NCBI GenBank assembly: GCA_965368335.1
Contig: CBDUMN010000016.1
Span: 1 to 50,350 of the forward strand
Origin: CBDUMN01 sp965368335
GTDB lineage: Bacteria; Pseudomonadota; Alphaproteobacteria; Rhodospirillales; JAPHRK01
Length of the DNA stretch: 50,350 nucleotides
Reading direction: 5' to 3'
Positions within the stretch are counted from its first letter, which is position 1; every line of letters starts with the position of its first letter. The translations under genes and the position numbers were made by a program. The notes under the pieces were generated by a model. That model did not search any database and had not been told where the DNA came from. It saw nothing but the letters and a program-made list of their open reading frames with translations. Shown here in pieces: positions 25,708-34,728 of this stretch.

Positions 25708-28311
25708 GGCGTCATCATCTGCTTCATCGACTGCTTCGCTTAACTCCGGCAAAAGCGGTTCGATAAACGGGTTGGCCATTTCAACGGGTTTATGAATCTG
25801 TTCCCCCATCACCGCATTGATCGCCCGGGTCAGTTCGTTGAGATCGACGGGCTTGGTCACCACGGTATTCATACCGGCGTCAAGATAGCCTTGTTTGTGT
25901 TCCTCCATGGCATCGGCCGTGAGCGCGATGATCGGAATTTTCCCCTTGGGGCCCTCAAGTCTGCGAATGGCCCTGGCGGCATCCGGTCCCGACATGACCG
26001 GCATGCGCACGTCGGACAAGATCAAATCGAAACGGTTGCGCCGATGGGCGTCGACCGCTTCAATCCCATTGTTGACCAGGGTGACCAGATGGCCGAGCCT
26101 GACAATCATTGCCTTGAGGATTTGCTGATTGATTCTGTTGTCTTCGGCAATCAGGACATTGAGCGGTTTTAAGGTTTCAAACCGTTGAGACCCGGTCGTT
26201 TCGGGAGCCTGAACGGCAACAACGGTTTTGGCTCTTACATAAGGCAGGGTAAACCAAAAGCGGCTACCCTTGCCGTATGTGCTTTCGACACCGATCTCGC
26301 CGCCCATAAGATCGAGCAGCCGCTTGCAGATCGCCAGACCGAGGCCGGTGCCTTCGAAACGTCGGGTGATCGACGTATCGGCCTGGGTGAAATCGGTGAA
26401 GAGCTTTTCCAGGGTTTCGGGCGTCATTCCTATGCCGGTATCGGTGACGACCAGTTTAATCACCGGCTTGCCGGTATCCGATAGAGCCAGGCTCCCTTCA
26501 ATGGTTACACTACCGTGCTCAGTAAATTTGACGGCGTTGCCGATCAGGTTGATGAGAATTTGGCGCAGCCGGGTGGGGTCCGAATTGACGCCAATGGGGA
26601 AATCGTCACTGAGGATCGTTGTGAGCGTCAGGTTTTTCTTATTTCGGCCGCCGTCCTTTTCTTTGAACAGGGCGACGACTTTATCGATCTCTGAAGGGAG
26701 ATGGAAATCGATGGTGTCGATCTCCATTTTCTTCGCTTCCATTTTCGACATATCGAGAATGTCGTTGATGATCGCCAGTAGAGATCGTGTCGCATCCTTT
26801 ATTTTCAGGACCTTATTGCGACTTTCTCGTTTCAGGTCGTCCTCCAGAAGTAAATCGGCAAAACCCATCACGCCGGTCATTGGGGTGCGAATTTCATGGC
26901 TCATGGAGGCGAGAAATTCCGATTTGGCCAGGGCGGCGGCTTCCGCGTCGTTCTTGGCCTTGCGCAACTCCTCTTCATGTCGTTGGCGGTCGGTAATCTT
27001 CCCGTCCTGATCGCGAATGGGCGAGATATTGGCGCTTTCCCAGAAGACTTCGCCGCTTTTCTTTTTGTTGAGAAATTCGCCGTGCCACTCGTTGCCCCTA
27101 ATGATGGTGTCCCAGAGTTCTTTATACACGGCCTTGGGGGTGTGGCCTGTTTTGAGCAGGCGGGGGTTTTTCCCCAAGACCTCTTCTTTGCTGTATTGCG
27201 TAACTTGGCAAAAGGCCGGATTGACGTATTCGATGTTTCCCGCGGTATCGGTGATAATGATGTTGATTGGGCTCTGCTCAACGGCCGAGTGCAGACGGTG
27301 GACGGCCAGGTTGAGTTCCTGCTCGATATGGGTTCGCCGAATGACGAAGAAAATCAAAACGAGAAAACCGACGATGATGATGGCGATGGCCCAAAGCGTA
27401 TGACTCAACTGTTGTGACCAAGGGGCCAGAATATTTTCGTAGGGGCGGGTCAGCCCGACATAGAGTGGAAAATTGCTGATCTTGTAGCTGGCGACAATGC
27501 GGTTGTCGCCGGTTCGCGCCATCCAGTTGCTTGCCCCGTCTTCGGCAATGAAAACCCCTGAAAAACGGAGGTCCTTATTGAGTTTACGGCCAATTAGACT
27601 CTCAGTCTCGTTTCTGGCGGGCGGCCAAAAGGAGAGAATGGTCCGTTCGGCGTCGAAAAAAGCGGAACTCTCGAAGCCGCCAAATTCTTCACCGGCCAAG
27701 ATAATCCTGAGATCGTTCATTTTCATGAGCGTCTGGGCGACGCCGACGAATGTTCCTTGAGAATCATAGATGCTGCGGCTCATGCTGAGCAGCCAGGGCC
27801 CTTCCGGCGTCAAACGCAGAGGTGCTTCAAACACATATTCGTAAAACTGCTTTTGATGTTTGATGAAAAACCGCTCTGTTTTGACCGAAATACTATCCGA
27901 TGTTGCGCCATCGGTTGTGGCGCGCTGAACTCCGTCGACATCGAAAAAGCGATACTGGATAACGCCCTTTTCGCTAAATGAACGCTGTTTCAGCTCCCAG
28001 AAAAAAGCTTCCGGCGCGTCGCCTTTAAGCGCCATCAGGGCTTCGGGCTTGGTGCTGACGAATTGAAGTTGTCGCTCAAGGTTAAGCAGGTTGCTGGTCA
28101 GTTGCTCACCCAGGGCGCGGGCCTGATACTCGAGCGTCACCTTCGCCAGTTGAAGGCTGGACTCCCGGGTTTGCCATGAGTTCCAGATCAGCAGACCGAC
28201 AATTGTTGCAACGGCAATGGCGGAAATCCAAAGCCCTGGGCCATAGGTCTGGCCGGGAGTCTGTTGCCGGTCGTTAAGGGGTTGTGTGGTTCGGGCCGGG
28301 GTGTCGCTCAT
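25642..28311 (-). CDS. Hybrid sensor histidine kinase with Cache-like sensor, PAS and receiver
   Basis: An 889-aa membrane kinase: TM1 at 26-46, a periplasmic sensor of about 250 residues (double-Cache-like), TM2 at 303-325, one PAS domain (about 338-440), H-box MSHEIRTPMTG with His472, N-box LINLIGNAVKF, DTGIGM and GTGLGLAICKRL, and a C-terminal receiver (about 716-835) with Asp767. The PAS end reads DGKITDRQRHEEEL, which seems to lack about ten residues of the last PAS strand before the usual linker. It follows the TRAP-type binding protein gene by 10 bases, so the two are one operon and the binding protein may present ligand to this sensor. Its last codons are duplicated at the left repeat near tRNA-Gly. 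Confidence 0.9.
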   Translation of the reverse strand: MSDTPARTTQPLNDRQQTPGQTYGPGLWISAIAVATIVGLLIWNSWQTRESSLQLAKVTLEYQARALGEQLTSNLLNLERQLQFVSTKPEALMALKGDAPEAFFWELKQRSFSEKGVIQYRFFDVDGVQRATTDGATSDSISVKTERFFIKHQKQFYEYVFEAPLRLTPEGPWLLSMSRSIYDSQGTFVGVAQTLMKMNDLRIILAGEEFGGFESSAFFDAERTILSFWPPARNETESLIGRKLNKDLRFSGVFIAEDGASNWMARTGDNRIVASYKISNFPLYVGLTRPYENILAPWSQQLSHTLWAIAIIIVGFLVLIFFVIRRTHIEQELNLAVHRLHSAVEQSPINIIITDTAGNIEYVNPAFCQVTQYSKEEVLGKNPRLLKTGHTPKAVYKELWDTIIRGNEWHGEFLNKKKSGEVFWESANISPIRDQDGKITDRQRHEEELRKAKNDAEAAALAKSEFLASMSHEIRTPMTGVMGFADLLLEDDLKRESRNKVLKIKDATRSLLAIINDILDMSKMEAKKMEIDTIDFHLPSEIDKVVALFKEKDGGRNKKNLTLTTILSDDFPIGVNSDPTRLRQILINLIGNAVKFTEHGSVTIEGSLALSDTGKPVIKLVVTDTGIGMTPETLEKLFTDFTQADTSITRRFEGTGLGLAICKRLLDLMGGEIGVESTYGKGSRFWFTLPYVRAKTVVAVQAPETTGSQRFETLKPLNVLIAEDNRINQQILKAMIVRLGHLVTLVNNGIEAVDAHRRNRFDLILSDVRMPVMSGPDAARAIRRLEGPKGKIPIIALTADAMEEHKQGYLDAGMNTVVTKPVDLNELTRAINAVMGEQIHKPVEMANPFIEPLLPELSEAVDEADDDAMDAVDDFLSQIGASSDEDKTG

Positions 28312-28321
28312 CGTCTAGACC

Positions 28322-29347
28322 CTAGTTCCCCAGTACCGCATGGACTTGGCGAAGCAATGCGGGGTCGATTTTCATTTTTTTCGCCAATGCCGCTTGTCGA
28401 GGCATCATCTCTCTGCGTTTTTCAGCCAATGCCTCGCGGCCGGGCATAACAATAGCGACATCGTTTTCTTTAAGGGTTCGGTAGGCTTCATCCTGGGCTT
28501 TTCTTGCCATGGCGCGGCCTTCATCGACGATGCTTTCCCAGGTATCGGCAATGGTTTTGCGCATATCTTCCGGCAGCCGCTTCCAGAATCTTGCCGAGAT
28601 GATGGGAACGTATTGGGCGAAGTATTGGCGGTCTTCAAAGGCGTAGCGAACGCCTTTCGTCCAGAGCTTGGCGCTGACGACTGTGGCATGGGTGGTCAAC
28701 AGGCCGTCTATTCTTTTGTTGGCTAAGGCCTGCTGTAGGTCGGGCCAGGGGATCACCGTGGGAACCGCGCCAAGGCTTTGTAGCCGTAAGGCATTGGCCT
28801 CACCGCCGGCAATGCGGATGCGCATCCCCTGCAGATCGGTATGACGGTTGATCGGCCGGTTGACGCTATAAAGATGGGCATAGCCGAGATCAATCCAGCG
28901 GCCGAGAACCTGAACTCCAAGGGACTGGCCGATCCGCCCGTTGATTTTCTGCCCAATGGCGCCGTCGCGCAGGTGATAGTTGATCGTAGCTTCCCGACCA
29001 TAAAACATCGGCAGCAAAAAAATACCGACACTGGGCTCGAAGCGGTCCAGTTGCCAGGTGCCGGGAACCGCCATCTCCACCTTGCCATCGGCGATGGCCT
29101 TAACGACCTGACGATCCCGAAACAGCGCCGCGCTGTGATGATGCTCGACCAGGAGTCGGCCTTTCAGCGCTTTTTGCAAACGCTTGGCAAACAGGTCCAC
29201 CACATGGGTTTGAACGTGACGGGCGTTATTTTCGGTGGAAATTCTTAAAACGGGGAGATTCTGGGATGAGGCATCTTTTGGTATCAGCGATAAAGGCAAA
29301 GCGGCAACCACGCCGACCAGGATGATTTTTTTTAGATGCATCAACAT
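28322..29347 (-). CDS. TRAP-type (DctP family) periplasmic solute-binding protein
   Basis: A 341-aa exported protein. From ATG 29347 (GAGGG 8 bases upstream; a TTG at 29362 is also in frame) it begins with a signal peptide ending near ASS-Q. DctP-family features include LRISTENNARHVQTHVVDLFA, LQGMRIRIAGGEANALRLQSLGAVPTVIPW and LANKRIDGLLTT; the Arg in MRIRIAGG is the conserved carboxylate-binding position. No DctQ/DctM permease genes lie nearby; the gene is instead 10 bases ahead of a hybrid kinase. A sensing role, delivering an organic acid signal to the kinase, is therefore more likely than transport, but this is inference. Confidence 0.88.
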   Translation of the reverse strand: MLMHLKKIILVGVVAALPLSLIPKDASSQNLPVLRISTENNARHVQTHVVDLFAKRLQKALKGRLLVEHHHSAALFRDRQVVKAIADGKVEMAVPGTWQLDRFEPSVGIFLLPMFYGREATINYHLRDGAIGQKINGRIGQSLGVQVLGRWIDLGYAHLYSVNRPINRHTDLQGMRIRIAGGEANALRLQSLGAVPTVIPWPDLQQALANKRIDGLLTTHATVVSAKLWTKGVRYAFEDRQYFAQYVPIISARFWKRLPEDMRKTIADTWESIVDEGRAMARKAQDEAYRTLKENDVAIVMPGREALAEKRREMMPRQAALAKKMKIDPALLRQVHAVLGN

Positions 29348-29535
29348 TTTTTCATCCCTCAAGGGCCTTTTTTTCTTTCAAGTCAATCTGGGTGCAGCGC
29401 CATGGTTTTTCTATTTTAAAATTCTAACGCCCCGCGGCCTTTCCTTCCACACGGAAAGTTTATTTGGCATCTTTCAAGTCCAGACCCTAATGGATTGGTA
29501 TTGAACCCAAACAACAAATAGCTAAGACTTCAAGC

Positions 29536-30477
29536 ATGAAAAGCCAACAACTCGCTCCTGAAAAATTCAAACACCCCGAGGTGACGGCCAAAGGAGAGGA
29601 AAGGGCTCTGGTGGCGCTGACCCGCTTGCGGACTCTATGGATCAACACCGGATCGCTCTGCAATCTGACGTGTCGCGGCTGCTATATCGAATCGAGCCCA
29701 ACCAACGACCGGCTCGCCTATATTCGGCTTGATGAGGTGATACCTTATCTGGATGAAATCGAGCGGGACGGCTTGCCGGTTGAAGAAATTGGCTTTACCG
29801 GCGGCGAGCCGTTCATGAATCCCGACTTTCCGGCCATTATGGAGGCCTGTCTGGCGCGCGGCTTTTCGGTTTTGGTTTTAACCAATGCGATGAAGCCCTT
29901 AGCCAATAAGCATCAAGCGCTGCTCGATTTGGGGAGCGGATATCGCGAGAAAATGACTTTTCGGGTTTCCATCGATCATTACGACCGCTCCCGTCATGAG
30001 GAACTGCGGGGCGAAGGAAGCTGGGAGCCCATGCTAAAGGGCGTCAAATGGCTGATTGAGCATAATTTCCGGGTTGCTGTGGCCGGGCGGTCATTGTGGG
30101 GGGAGCCTGAAGAACGGGTTCGTGAGGGTTACCGGTCCTTATTCACCGCGCTGAATATCCAGGTTTCAGCGGAAAACTCTGAAACCCTGGTTTTGTTCCC
30201 TGAGATGGACGAGGCCCAGGATGTGCCGGAGATCACAGTTTCCTGTTGGGACATTCTGGGCGTCAAGCCGGAAGCCATGATGTGCGCCACCTCACGCATG
30301 ATTGTCCGGCGCAAAGAGGATGACGGGCCGGTGGTGACGCCTTGCACTTTGCTGCCTTACGACAAACGTTTCGAGATGGGCCGTAGCCTGGCCGCCTCGT
30401 CGGCTTCGGTGCGGCTCAACCACCCTCATTGCGCCAAATTTTGTGTTTTGGGCGGTGGATCCTGCTCTGCCGGTTGA
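29536..30477 (+). CDS. Radical SAM protein with C-terminal cysteine cluster
   Basis: A 313-aa radical SAM enzyme. CNLTCRGCY (CX3CX2C, about residues 42-50) binds the 4Fe-4S cluster, GFTGGEPFMNPDF contains the SAM-binding GGE motif, and the barrel extends to about residue 230. The C-terminal part has several cysteines (VSCWD, MMCATSR, VTPCTLLP, HPHCAKFCVLGGGSC), suggesting an auxiliary SPASM-like cluster. The substrate is not evident, and the next genes (apaG, folE) do not define a pathway. The start ATG lacks a strong ribosome site. It is 10 bases upstream of apaG. Confidence 0.82.
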   Translation: MKSQQLAPEKFKHPEVTAKGEERALVALTRLRTLWINTGSLCNLTCRGCYIESSPTNDRLAYIRLDEVIPYLDEIERDGLPVEEIGFTGGEPFMNPDFPAIMEACLARGFSVLVLTNAMKPLANKHQALLDLGSGYREKMTFRVSIDHYDRSRHEELRGEGSWEPMLKGVKWLIEHNFRVAVAGRSLWGEPEERVREGYRSLFTALNIQVSAENSETLVLFPEMDEAQDVPEITVSCWDILGVKPEAMMCATSRMIVRRKEDDGPVVTPCTLLPYDKRFEMGRSLAASSASVRLNHPHCAKFCVLGGGSCSAG

Positions 30478-30487
30478 GGGAAAAATT

Positions 30488-30880
30488 ATGTACAGCGAAA
30501 CGACCAATTTCATCAAAGTGACCGTTCAGCCCCAGTATATCGATGACGAATCGAGTCCCGAAAACGACCATTTCATCTGGGCCTATCACGTACTGATCGA
30601 GAACCGGGGCTCGGATACGGTGCAGCTTTTAAGCCGCTATTGGCGGATTACCGATGCTTTGGGCCGGGTCCAGGAAGTGCGCGGAGAAGGCGTTATCGGT
30701 GAGCAGCCGATTCTGGAGCCGGGAGAGTCCCACGAATATACCAGTGGCACTCCGCTTTCGACGCCGTCCGGCATCATGGCCGGTAGTTATACCATGACCA
30801 ATCGGCAAGGTGAGCGTTTCGAGGTGGCGATCCCGGCGTTTTCGCTCGATTCGCCTTATGTTGAAAAACGTCTGAACTAA
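30488..30880 (+). CDS. apaG: ApaG protein
   Basis: A 130-aa single-domain fibronectin-III-like protein. It starts at ATG 30488 after GAGGG; the longer frame overlaps the radical SAM gene. Signature stretches are IWAYHVLIENRGSDTVQLLSRYWRI and the Gly-rich VRGEGVIGEQPILEPGESHEYTSG, ending in the conserved F-x-V-x-I-P-A-F-x-L-D. ApaG is linked to Co2+/Mg2+ phenotypes in enterobacteria but has no settled biochemical function. Probably co-transcribed with the upstream radical SAM gene. Confidence 0.93.
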   Translation: MYSETTNFIKVTVQPQYIDDESSPENDHFIWAYHVLIENRGSDTVQLLSRYWRITDALGRVQEVRGEGVIGEQPILEPGESHEYTSGTPLSTPSGIMAGSYTMTNRQGERFEVAIPAFSLDSPYVEKRLN

Positions 30881-30911
30881 AGCGAGACTGAGTCAAATTC
30901 GCATTTTTCGC

Positions 30912-30939
30912 CTTGAAGGGGTATATAAAGGCCCCACAT
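30912..30939 (+). promoter_or_regulatory. Heat-shock (sigma32)-like promoter candidate ahead of folE
   Basis: CTTGAAG (30912-30918), 13 bases, then CCCCACAT (30932-30939) resembles CTTGAAA-N13-CCCCATNT. A TATATAAA (30922-30929) lies in the spacer and could instead be part of a sigma70 promoter. The folE ATG is 36 bases downstream. Confidence 0.3.
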
Positions 30940-30975
30940 GAACCCTGACGACGACCAAGGGGACAAGGACCGACC

Positions 30976-31611
30976 ATGACGACCAAGAAGAAAACCATCG
31001 AACTGGTAAACGATGCGCCTGTGAACAAGCCGACGCGTGAGCAGGCTGAAGACGCCGTGCGGACCCTTTTGGCTTGGGCCGGAGACGATCCGTCCCGCGA
31101 GGGGTTGGTTGACACTCCGGCGCGAGTTGCGCGCGCTTATGAAGAATGGTTCTCGGGCTATGGTTCGGACCCCCAGGAGATTCTCGAGCGCACCTTCGAA
31201 GAGGTCGAAGGGTATGACGAAATGGTCGTTCTACGCGATATTCGCTTCGAGTCTTATTGTGAACACCATATGGCGCCGATTATCGGCAAAGCCCATGTAG
31301 CCTACCTGCCCGACCGTCGTGTCGTCGGCATCAGCAAGCTGGCTCGGATCGTCGAGGTTTACGGCAAGCGCCTACAAATTCAGGAAAAAATGACGGCTCA
31401 GGTGGCGGGCGCCATTGAAGAGGTCTTGAAGCCCAAGGGCGTCGCCGTGGTGATTGATGCGGTTCATCAATGCATGACCACCCGCGGAGTCCACAAGCCA
31501 GGCGTTTCCATGGTGACCAGCCGGATGCTCGGCGCATTTCGCGACAACGCCAACACGCGGCGCGAGTTCCTCAATATGATCGGCCACCCGGTTAGCGGGC
31601 CCGTCGGATAA
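30976..31611 (+). CDS. folE: GTP cyclohydrolase I
   Basis: A 211-aa type IA GTP cyclohydrolase that converts GTP to dihydroneopterin triphosphate for folate synthesis. The zinc site is visible as SYCEHHM (Cys and His) with the second Cys in HQCMTTRG; GISKLARIVEVYGKRLQIQE and MLGAFRDN are family-typical. Length is normal; AAGGA precedes the ATG. It stands alone between apaG and trkH. Confidence 0.96.
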   Translation: MTTKKKTIELVNDAPVNKPTREQAEDAVRTLLAWAGDDPSREGLVDTPARVARAYEEWFSGYGSDPQEILERTFEEVEGYDEMVVLRDIRFESYCEHHMAPIIGKAHVAYLPDRRVVGISKLARIVEVYGKRLQIQEKMTAQVAGAIEEVLKPKGVAVVIDAVHQCMTTRGVHKPGVSMVTSRMLGAFRDNANTRREFLNMIGHPVSGPVG

Positions 31612-31707
31612 TCTTCTCCCTTTAAATCGTGGACATTGGAGCCGTTTTGGAAAAGAATCCCCGCCAAGGTTAGGGACATTTTTTAAAAACGGACGGATGG
31701 ATTTTCG

Positions 31708-33156
31708 GTGAGGGACTTTCGCCCCATTTTTCTTGTGACCGGCAGCCTATTGGCTGTGCTGGCGGTTGCGATGGGTATTCCGGCGGCGGTCGATCTCTAT
31801 TTCGGCAACCCGGACTGGCAGGTCTTCGCCGTTTCGGCGGGTTTCACGTTGTTTGCCGGTGTCGCCCTCATTTTGACCAGCCGGGGCAGCCGCACCCACT
31901 TTACTCTGCGCCATGGGTTCCTGATGACCACGGTGATCTGGGTGGCGCTGACCCTGTTCGGCTCTTTGCCGCTGATGTTCTCCGAGATGAACCTCACCTT
32001 TACCGACGCCTTTTTCGAATCCATGAGCGGCATTACGACGACCGGTTCGACGGTGATCGTCGGGCTCGATACCGCGCCGCCGGGTATTTTGCTCTGGCGG
32101 GCCATGCTCCAGTGGCTGGGCGGGCTGGGTATTATCGTTATGGCGATCTCCATCCTGCCGATGCTAAAGGTTGGCGGGATGCAGCTGTTTAAGGTCGAGG
32201 CCTTCGATGCGGACGATAAGGTGGCCCCCAAGGCGGCCCAGATGTCGGCGGGTCTGACCATCATCTATGTGGCGCTGACCGTGATCTGGTCGGTCATGCT
32301 CTGGGCGGCGGGGATGACCGGTTTCGAAGCGGTTTGTCATGCCATGACGACCATCGCCACCGGGGGCTTTTCCACCTCCGACGGTTCGGTAGGCCATTTC
32401 GACAGCGCATTGATCGATATGATTATGATGGGCGGTATGATCGTTGGGAGCCTGCCCTTCATTCTGTACTTAAGGGTCGTCAGGGGCGATGTGAAAACCC
32501 TGTTGCGCGATAGCCAGGTTCAGTGGTTCCTGACGTTCGCTTCGGCGACCGTCCTGGTCACGGCGGCCTTCCTTTGGGTCGGCAAGAATTTGATGCCGCT
32601 CGACGCCCTACGCTATGCCTCCTTCAATATCGTTTCGATCATGACCGGAACCGGTTTCGCCACGTCCGACTACAGTCATTGGGGCGCTTTCGCCACACCG
32701 GTCTTTTTCCTGATCATGGTGGTTGGCGGCTGTGCGGGCTCGACCACCTGCGGCATCAAGATTTTCCGTTTTCAGGTGGTTTTCGCCGCCGCCCATACGC
32801 ACCTGAAGCAATTGCTGCAGCCCCACGGAGTCTTTATCCCCTACTACAATCGCCGCCCGATTTCCGATGAAGTCATCGTTTCGGTGCTGGGTTTCTTCTT
32901 CCTGTTCGCCACGACGTTTTCATTCCTCGCCCTGGGGCTCGGCATGATGGGGCTCGACTTCCTCACCGCCATGTCGAGTGCGGCCACGGCGATTGCCAAC
33001 GTCGGCCCCGGCCTGGGCGACATCGTCGGCCCGGCGGGCAACTTCTCGAGCCTGCCCGACGGAGCGAAATGGCTGATGGCGGCGGGGATGCTGCTCGGCC
33101 GCCTGGAGTTGTTCACGGTTCTGGTGCTGTTTACCCGCTCATTCTGGCGCGAATAG
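31708..33156 (+). CDS. trkH: TrkH-family potassium uptake channel subunit
   Basis: A 482-aa membrane protein with four repeated M1-P-M2 units. The selectivity-filter segments are visible as SGITTTGSTV, TIATGGFSTSDG, SIMTGTGFATSDY and ANVGPGLGD; the first Gly of each filter is present. It forms the K+-translocating subunit of a Trk system and needs a cytoplasmic TrkA, which is not in this window. It starts with GTG at 31708 and a weak ribosome site. Convergent with the following lipoprotein gene, 3 bases apart. Confidence 0.93.
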   Translation: MRDFRPIFLVTGSLLAVLAVAMGIPAAVDLYFGNPDWQVFAVSAGFTLFAGVALILTSRGSRTHFTLRHGFLMTTVIWVALTLFGSLPLMFSEMNLTFTDAFFESMSGITTTGSTVIVGLDTAPPGILLWRAMLQWLGGLGIIVMAISILPMLKVGGMQLFKVEAFDADDKVAPKAAQMSAGLTIIYVALTVIWSVMLWAAGMTGFEAVCHAMTTIATGGFSTSDGSVGHFDSALIDMIMMGGMIVGSLPFILYLRVVRGDVKTLLRDSQVQWFLTFASATVLVTAAFLWVGKNLMPLDALRYASFNIVSIMTGTGFATSDYSHWGAFATPVFFLIMVVGGCAGSTTCGIKIFRFQVVFAAAHTHLKQLLQPHGVFIPYYNRRPISDEVIVSVLGFFFLFATTFSFLALGLGMMGLDFLTAMSSAATAIANVGPGLGDIVGPAGNFSSLPDGAKWLMAAGMLLGRLELFTVLVLFTRSFWRE

Positions 33157-33159
33157 AAT

Positions 33160-33738
33160 TTACCGAACGTACGTGCCGAGATAGCTGCGGATTTTCGATT
33201 CCAGCGTCTTGTTGAGATCGACCATCAGGGCCTCGGTCGTTTCGAAAAGGATTTTTTCCCGGTCGTTGAGGCTCGAATCTTCGGGCACGGTGATGCTGCG
33301 CGTGACCTGGGTGGTGGCGCTGCCCAGGCTGCCGCCGGTGGCGTCGATCAGGTCGACCACCACGTCGAGCCGCGCATCGTAGCGTTCCGACTGGTCGGTG
33401 GTGAAAACGCCCTTTAATCCTTTGGTCATGGCAAGCGGCACCTCGACCACGCTGGCGTCCTTGATGACGAAACGGGCGATATAGTTCTGGCCCACCGCCT
33501 TGACCCGGTCGTTAACCCAGGTCTTGAAGGCCGTTCCGGGCGAAACCGGCATGGTGTGATCCACGTTGGGGGCCTTCAAGGGGGCTTTGTAGTCGGAGAC
33601 GACCTCGACCGCACCTACATTCAGGTTAAGCGGTGTGAGATGAGTGTAGCGCAGTTCGGGAAGGCTGGAATCCGGAACCGACTGACAGGCTGCCAGCCAA
33701 AAGAGGGCGGCAAGCGAAAGGGCGATTTTTTTCATCAT
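33160..33738 (-). CDS. Conserved alphaproteobacterial lipoprotein
   Basis: A 192-aa predicted lipoprotein: MMKKIALSLAALFWLAAC is a clear type II signal with the lipobox LAAC (Cys18). I start at the ATG pair 33738/33735 rather than an ATG at 33774 that would add 12 non-signal residues. The mature part is a mixed alpha/beta domain without a motif I can name, ending in a helix (TTEALMVDLNKTLESKIRSYL). It is 48 bases past hslO and probably the last gene of the argD-argF-hslO operon. Function unknown. Confidence 0.8.
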   Translation of the reverse strand: MMKKIALSLAALFWLAACQSVPDSSLPELRYTHLTPLNLNVGAVEVVSDYKAPLKAPNVDHTMPVSPGTAFKTWVNDRVKAVGQNYIARFVIKDASVVEVPLAMTKGLKGVFTTDQSERYDARLDVVVDLIDATGGSLGSATTQVTRSITVPEDSSLNDREKILFETTEALMVDLNKTLESKIRSYLGTYVR

Positions 33739-33786
33739 GGAACAAACCCTGCCACAGGCGTGCAAAGGCTGCAAGATGAGGAATTG

Positions 33787-34701
33787 TTAAGAGTGAAGGG
33801 CGTCGACTTCGTCTTCTTCGAACAGGTAGTCGAGGCCGCAGAACTGGCAGGTCACCGTAACGCGGCCGTTTTCTTTGAGTTCCGCCACTTCGGCTTTGGG
33901 GAAAGAGGCCAGCGTCGCCCTCACCTTATCGCGCGAACAGCGGCATTTAAAGACCAGCGGTTTGGCTGGATAGGCCTTGACGGCTTCCTGGTGGTAGAGC
34001 CGAAAAAGCAGGTCTTCCGGCGGTAGGGATTCGTCGGTCAGTTCTTCCGTCGTGATGCTTTTTAAAAGAATGACCGCCCGGTTCCAGTGCTCTTCCACCG
34101 TATCGACCGAATCGGTCATCTGGTCGTTGGCCACCCCTTCCGGCATCCGCTGGATCATCAGGGCTGCAGCCGCCGGGCCGTCCGTCGCATCGGGTCGGGC
34201 GACCAGTTGGATGGCCGTTTCAATCTGTTCGGAGCGGGTGAAATATTCGTCGGCGCAGTCGGCCAGGGTTTCGCCGGTCAGCGCCACCATCCCCTGATAG
34301 CGCTCCATATCCGCTCCCTGATCGACGGTGAAAATAAGCTGTCCCTTGCCCAGGAGGCGGGGCACTTCGCCGCCTTCTTTCTTCTCTGCCTCGGCCACTT
34401 TCTCGGCATCGAAACGCGCGGTGGCCCGCAGCTCACCCGTACTGGCGATATCGACGACCATCAGGCTGATCGGCCCCTCGCTCTGGATTTGCAGAGTAAA
34501 CAAACCGTCATACTTCAAGGCTCCGGCCAGAACGGCGGCCAGCGCCAGGCATTCGCCCAGCAGTCGGGATACCGGCTCCGGGTAGCCATGGTTTTTGATG
34601 GTTTCGCCGTAGGTTTCGTGCAGGCGGACCAAACGGCCGCGCAGGTTGGCTTCATCCAATTGAAACGGAAGAATGAGGTCTGTTTTAAGGGCGTCGCTCA
34701 T
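33787..34701 (-). CDS. hslO: Redox-regulated chaperone Hsp33
   Basis: A 304-aa Hsp33 holdase. The N-terminal chaperone domain is complete, and the C-terminal redox switch is present: CRC (CXC) followed about 30 residues later by CQFC (CXXC), which binds zinc in the reduced state and forms disulfides under oxidative unfolding stress. It lies 27 bases after argF, a conserved arrangement in alphaproteobacteria. Confidence 0.95.
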   Translation of the reverse strand: MSDALKTDLILPFQLDEANLRGRLVRLHETYGETIKNHGYPEPVSRLLGECLALAAVLAGALKYDGLFTLQIQSEGPISLMVVDIASTGELRATARFDAEKVAEAEKKEGGEVPRLLGKGQLIFTVDQGADMERYQGMVALTGETLADCADEYFTRSEQIETAIQLVARPDATDGPAAAALMIQRMPEGVANDQMTDSVDTVEEHWNRAVILLKSITTEELTDESLPPEDLLFRLYHQEAVKAYPAKPLVFKCRCSRDKVRATLASFPKAEVAELKENGRVTVTCQFCGLDYLFEEDEVDALHS

Positions 34702-34728
34702 GGCTCGCAGTTTCTTTTCTACGACAGA

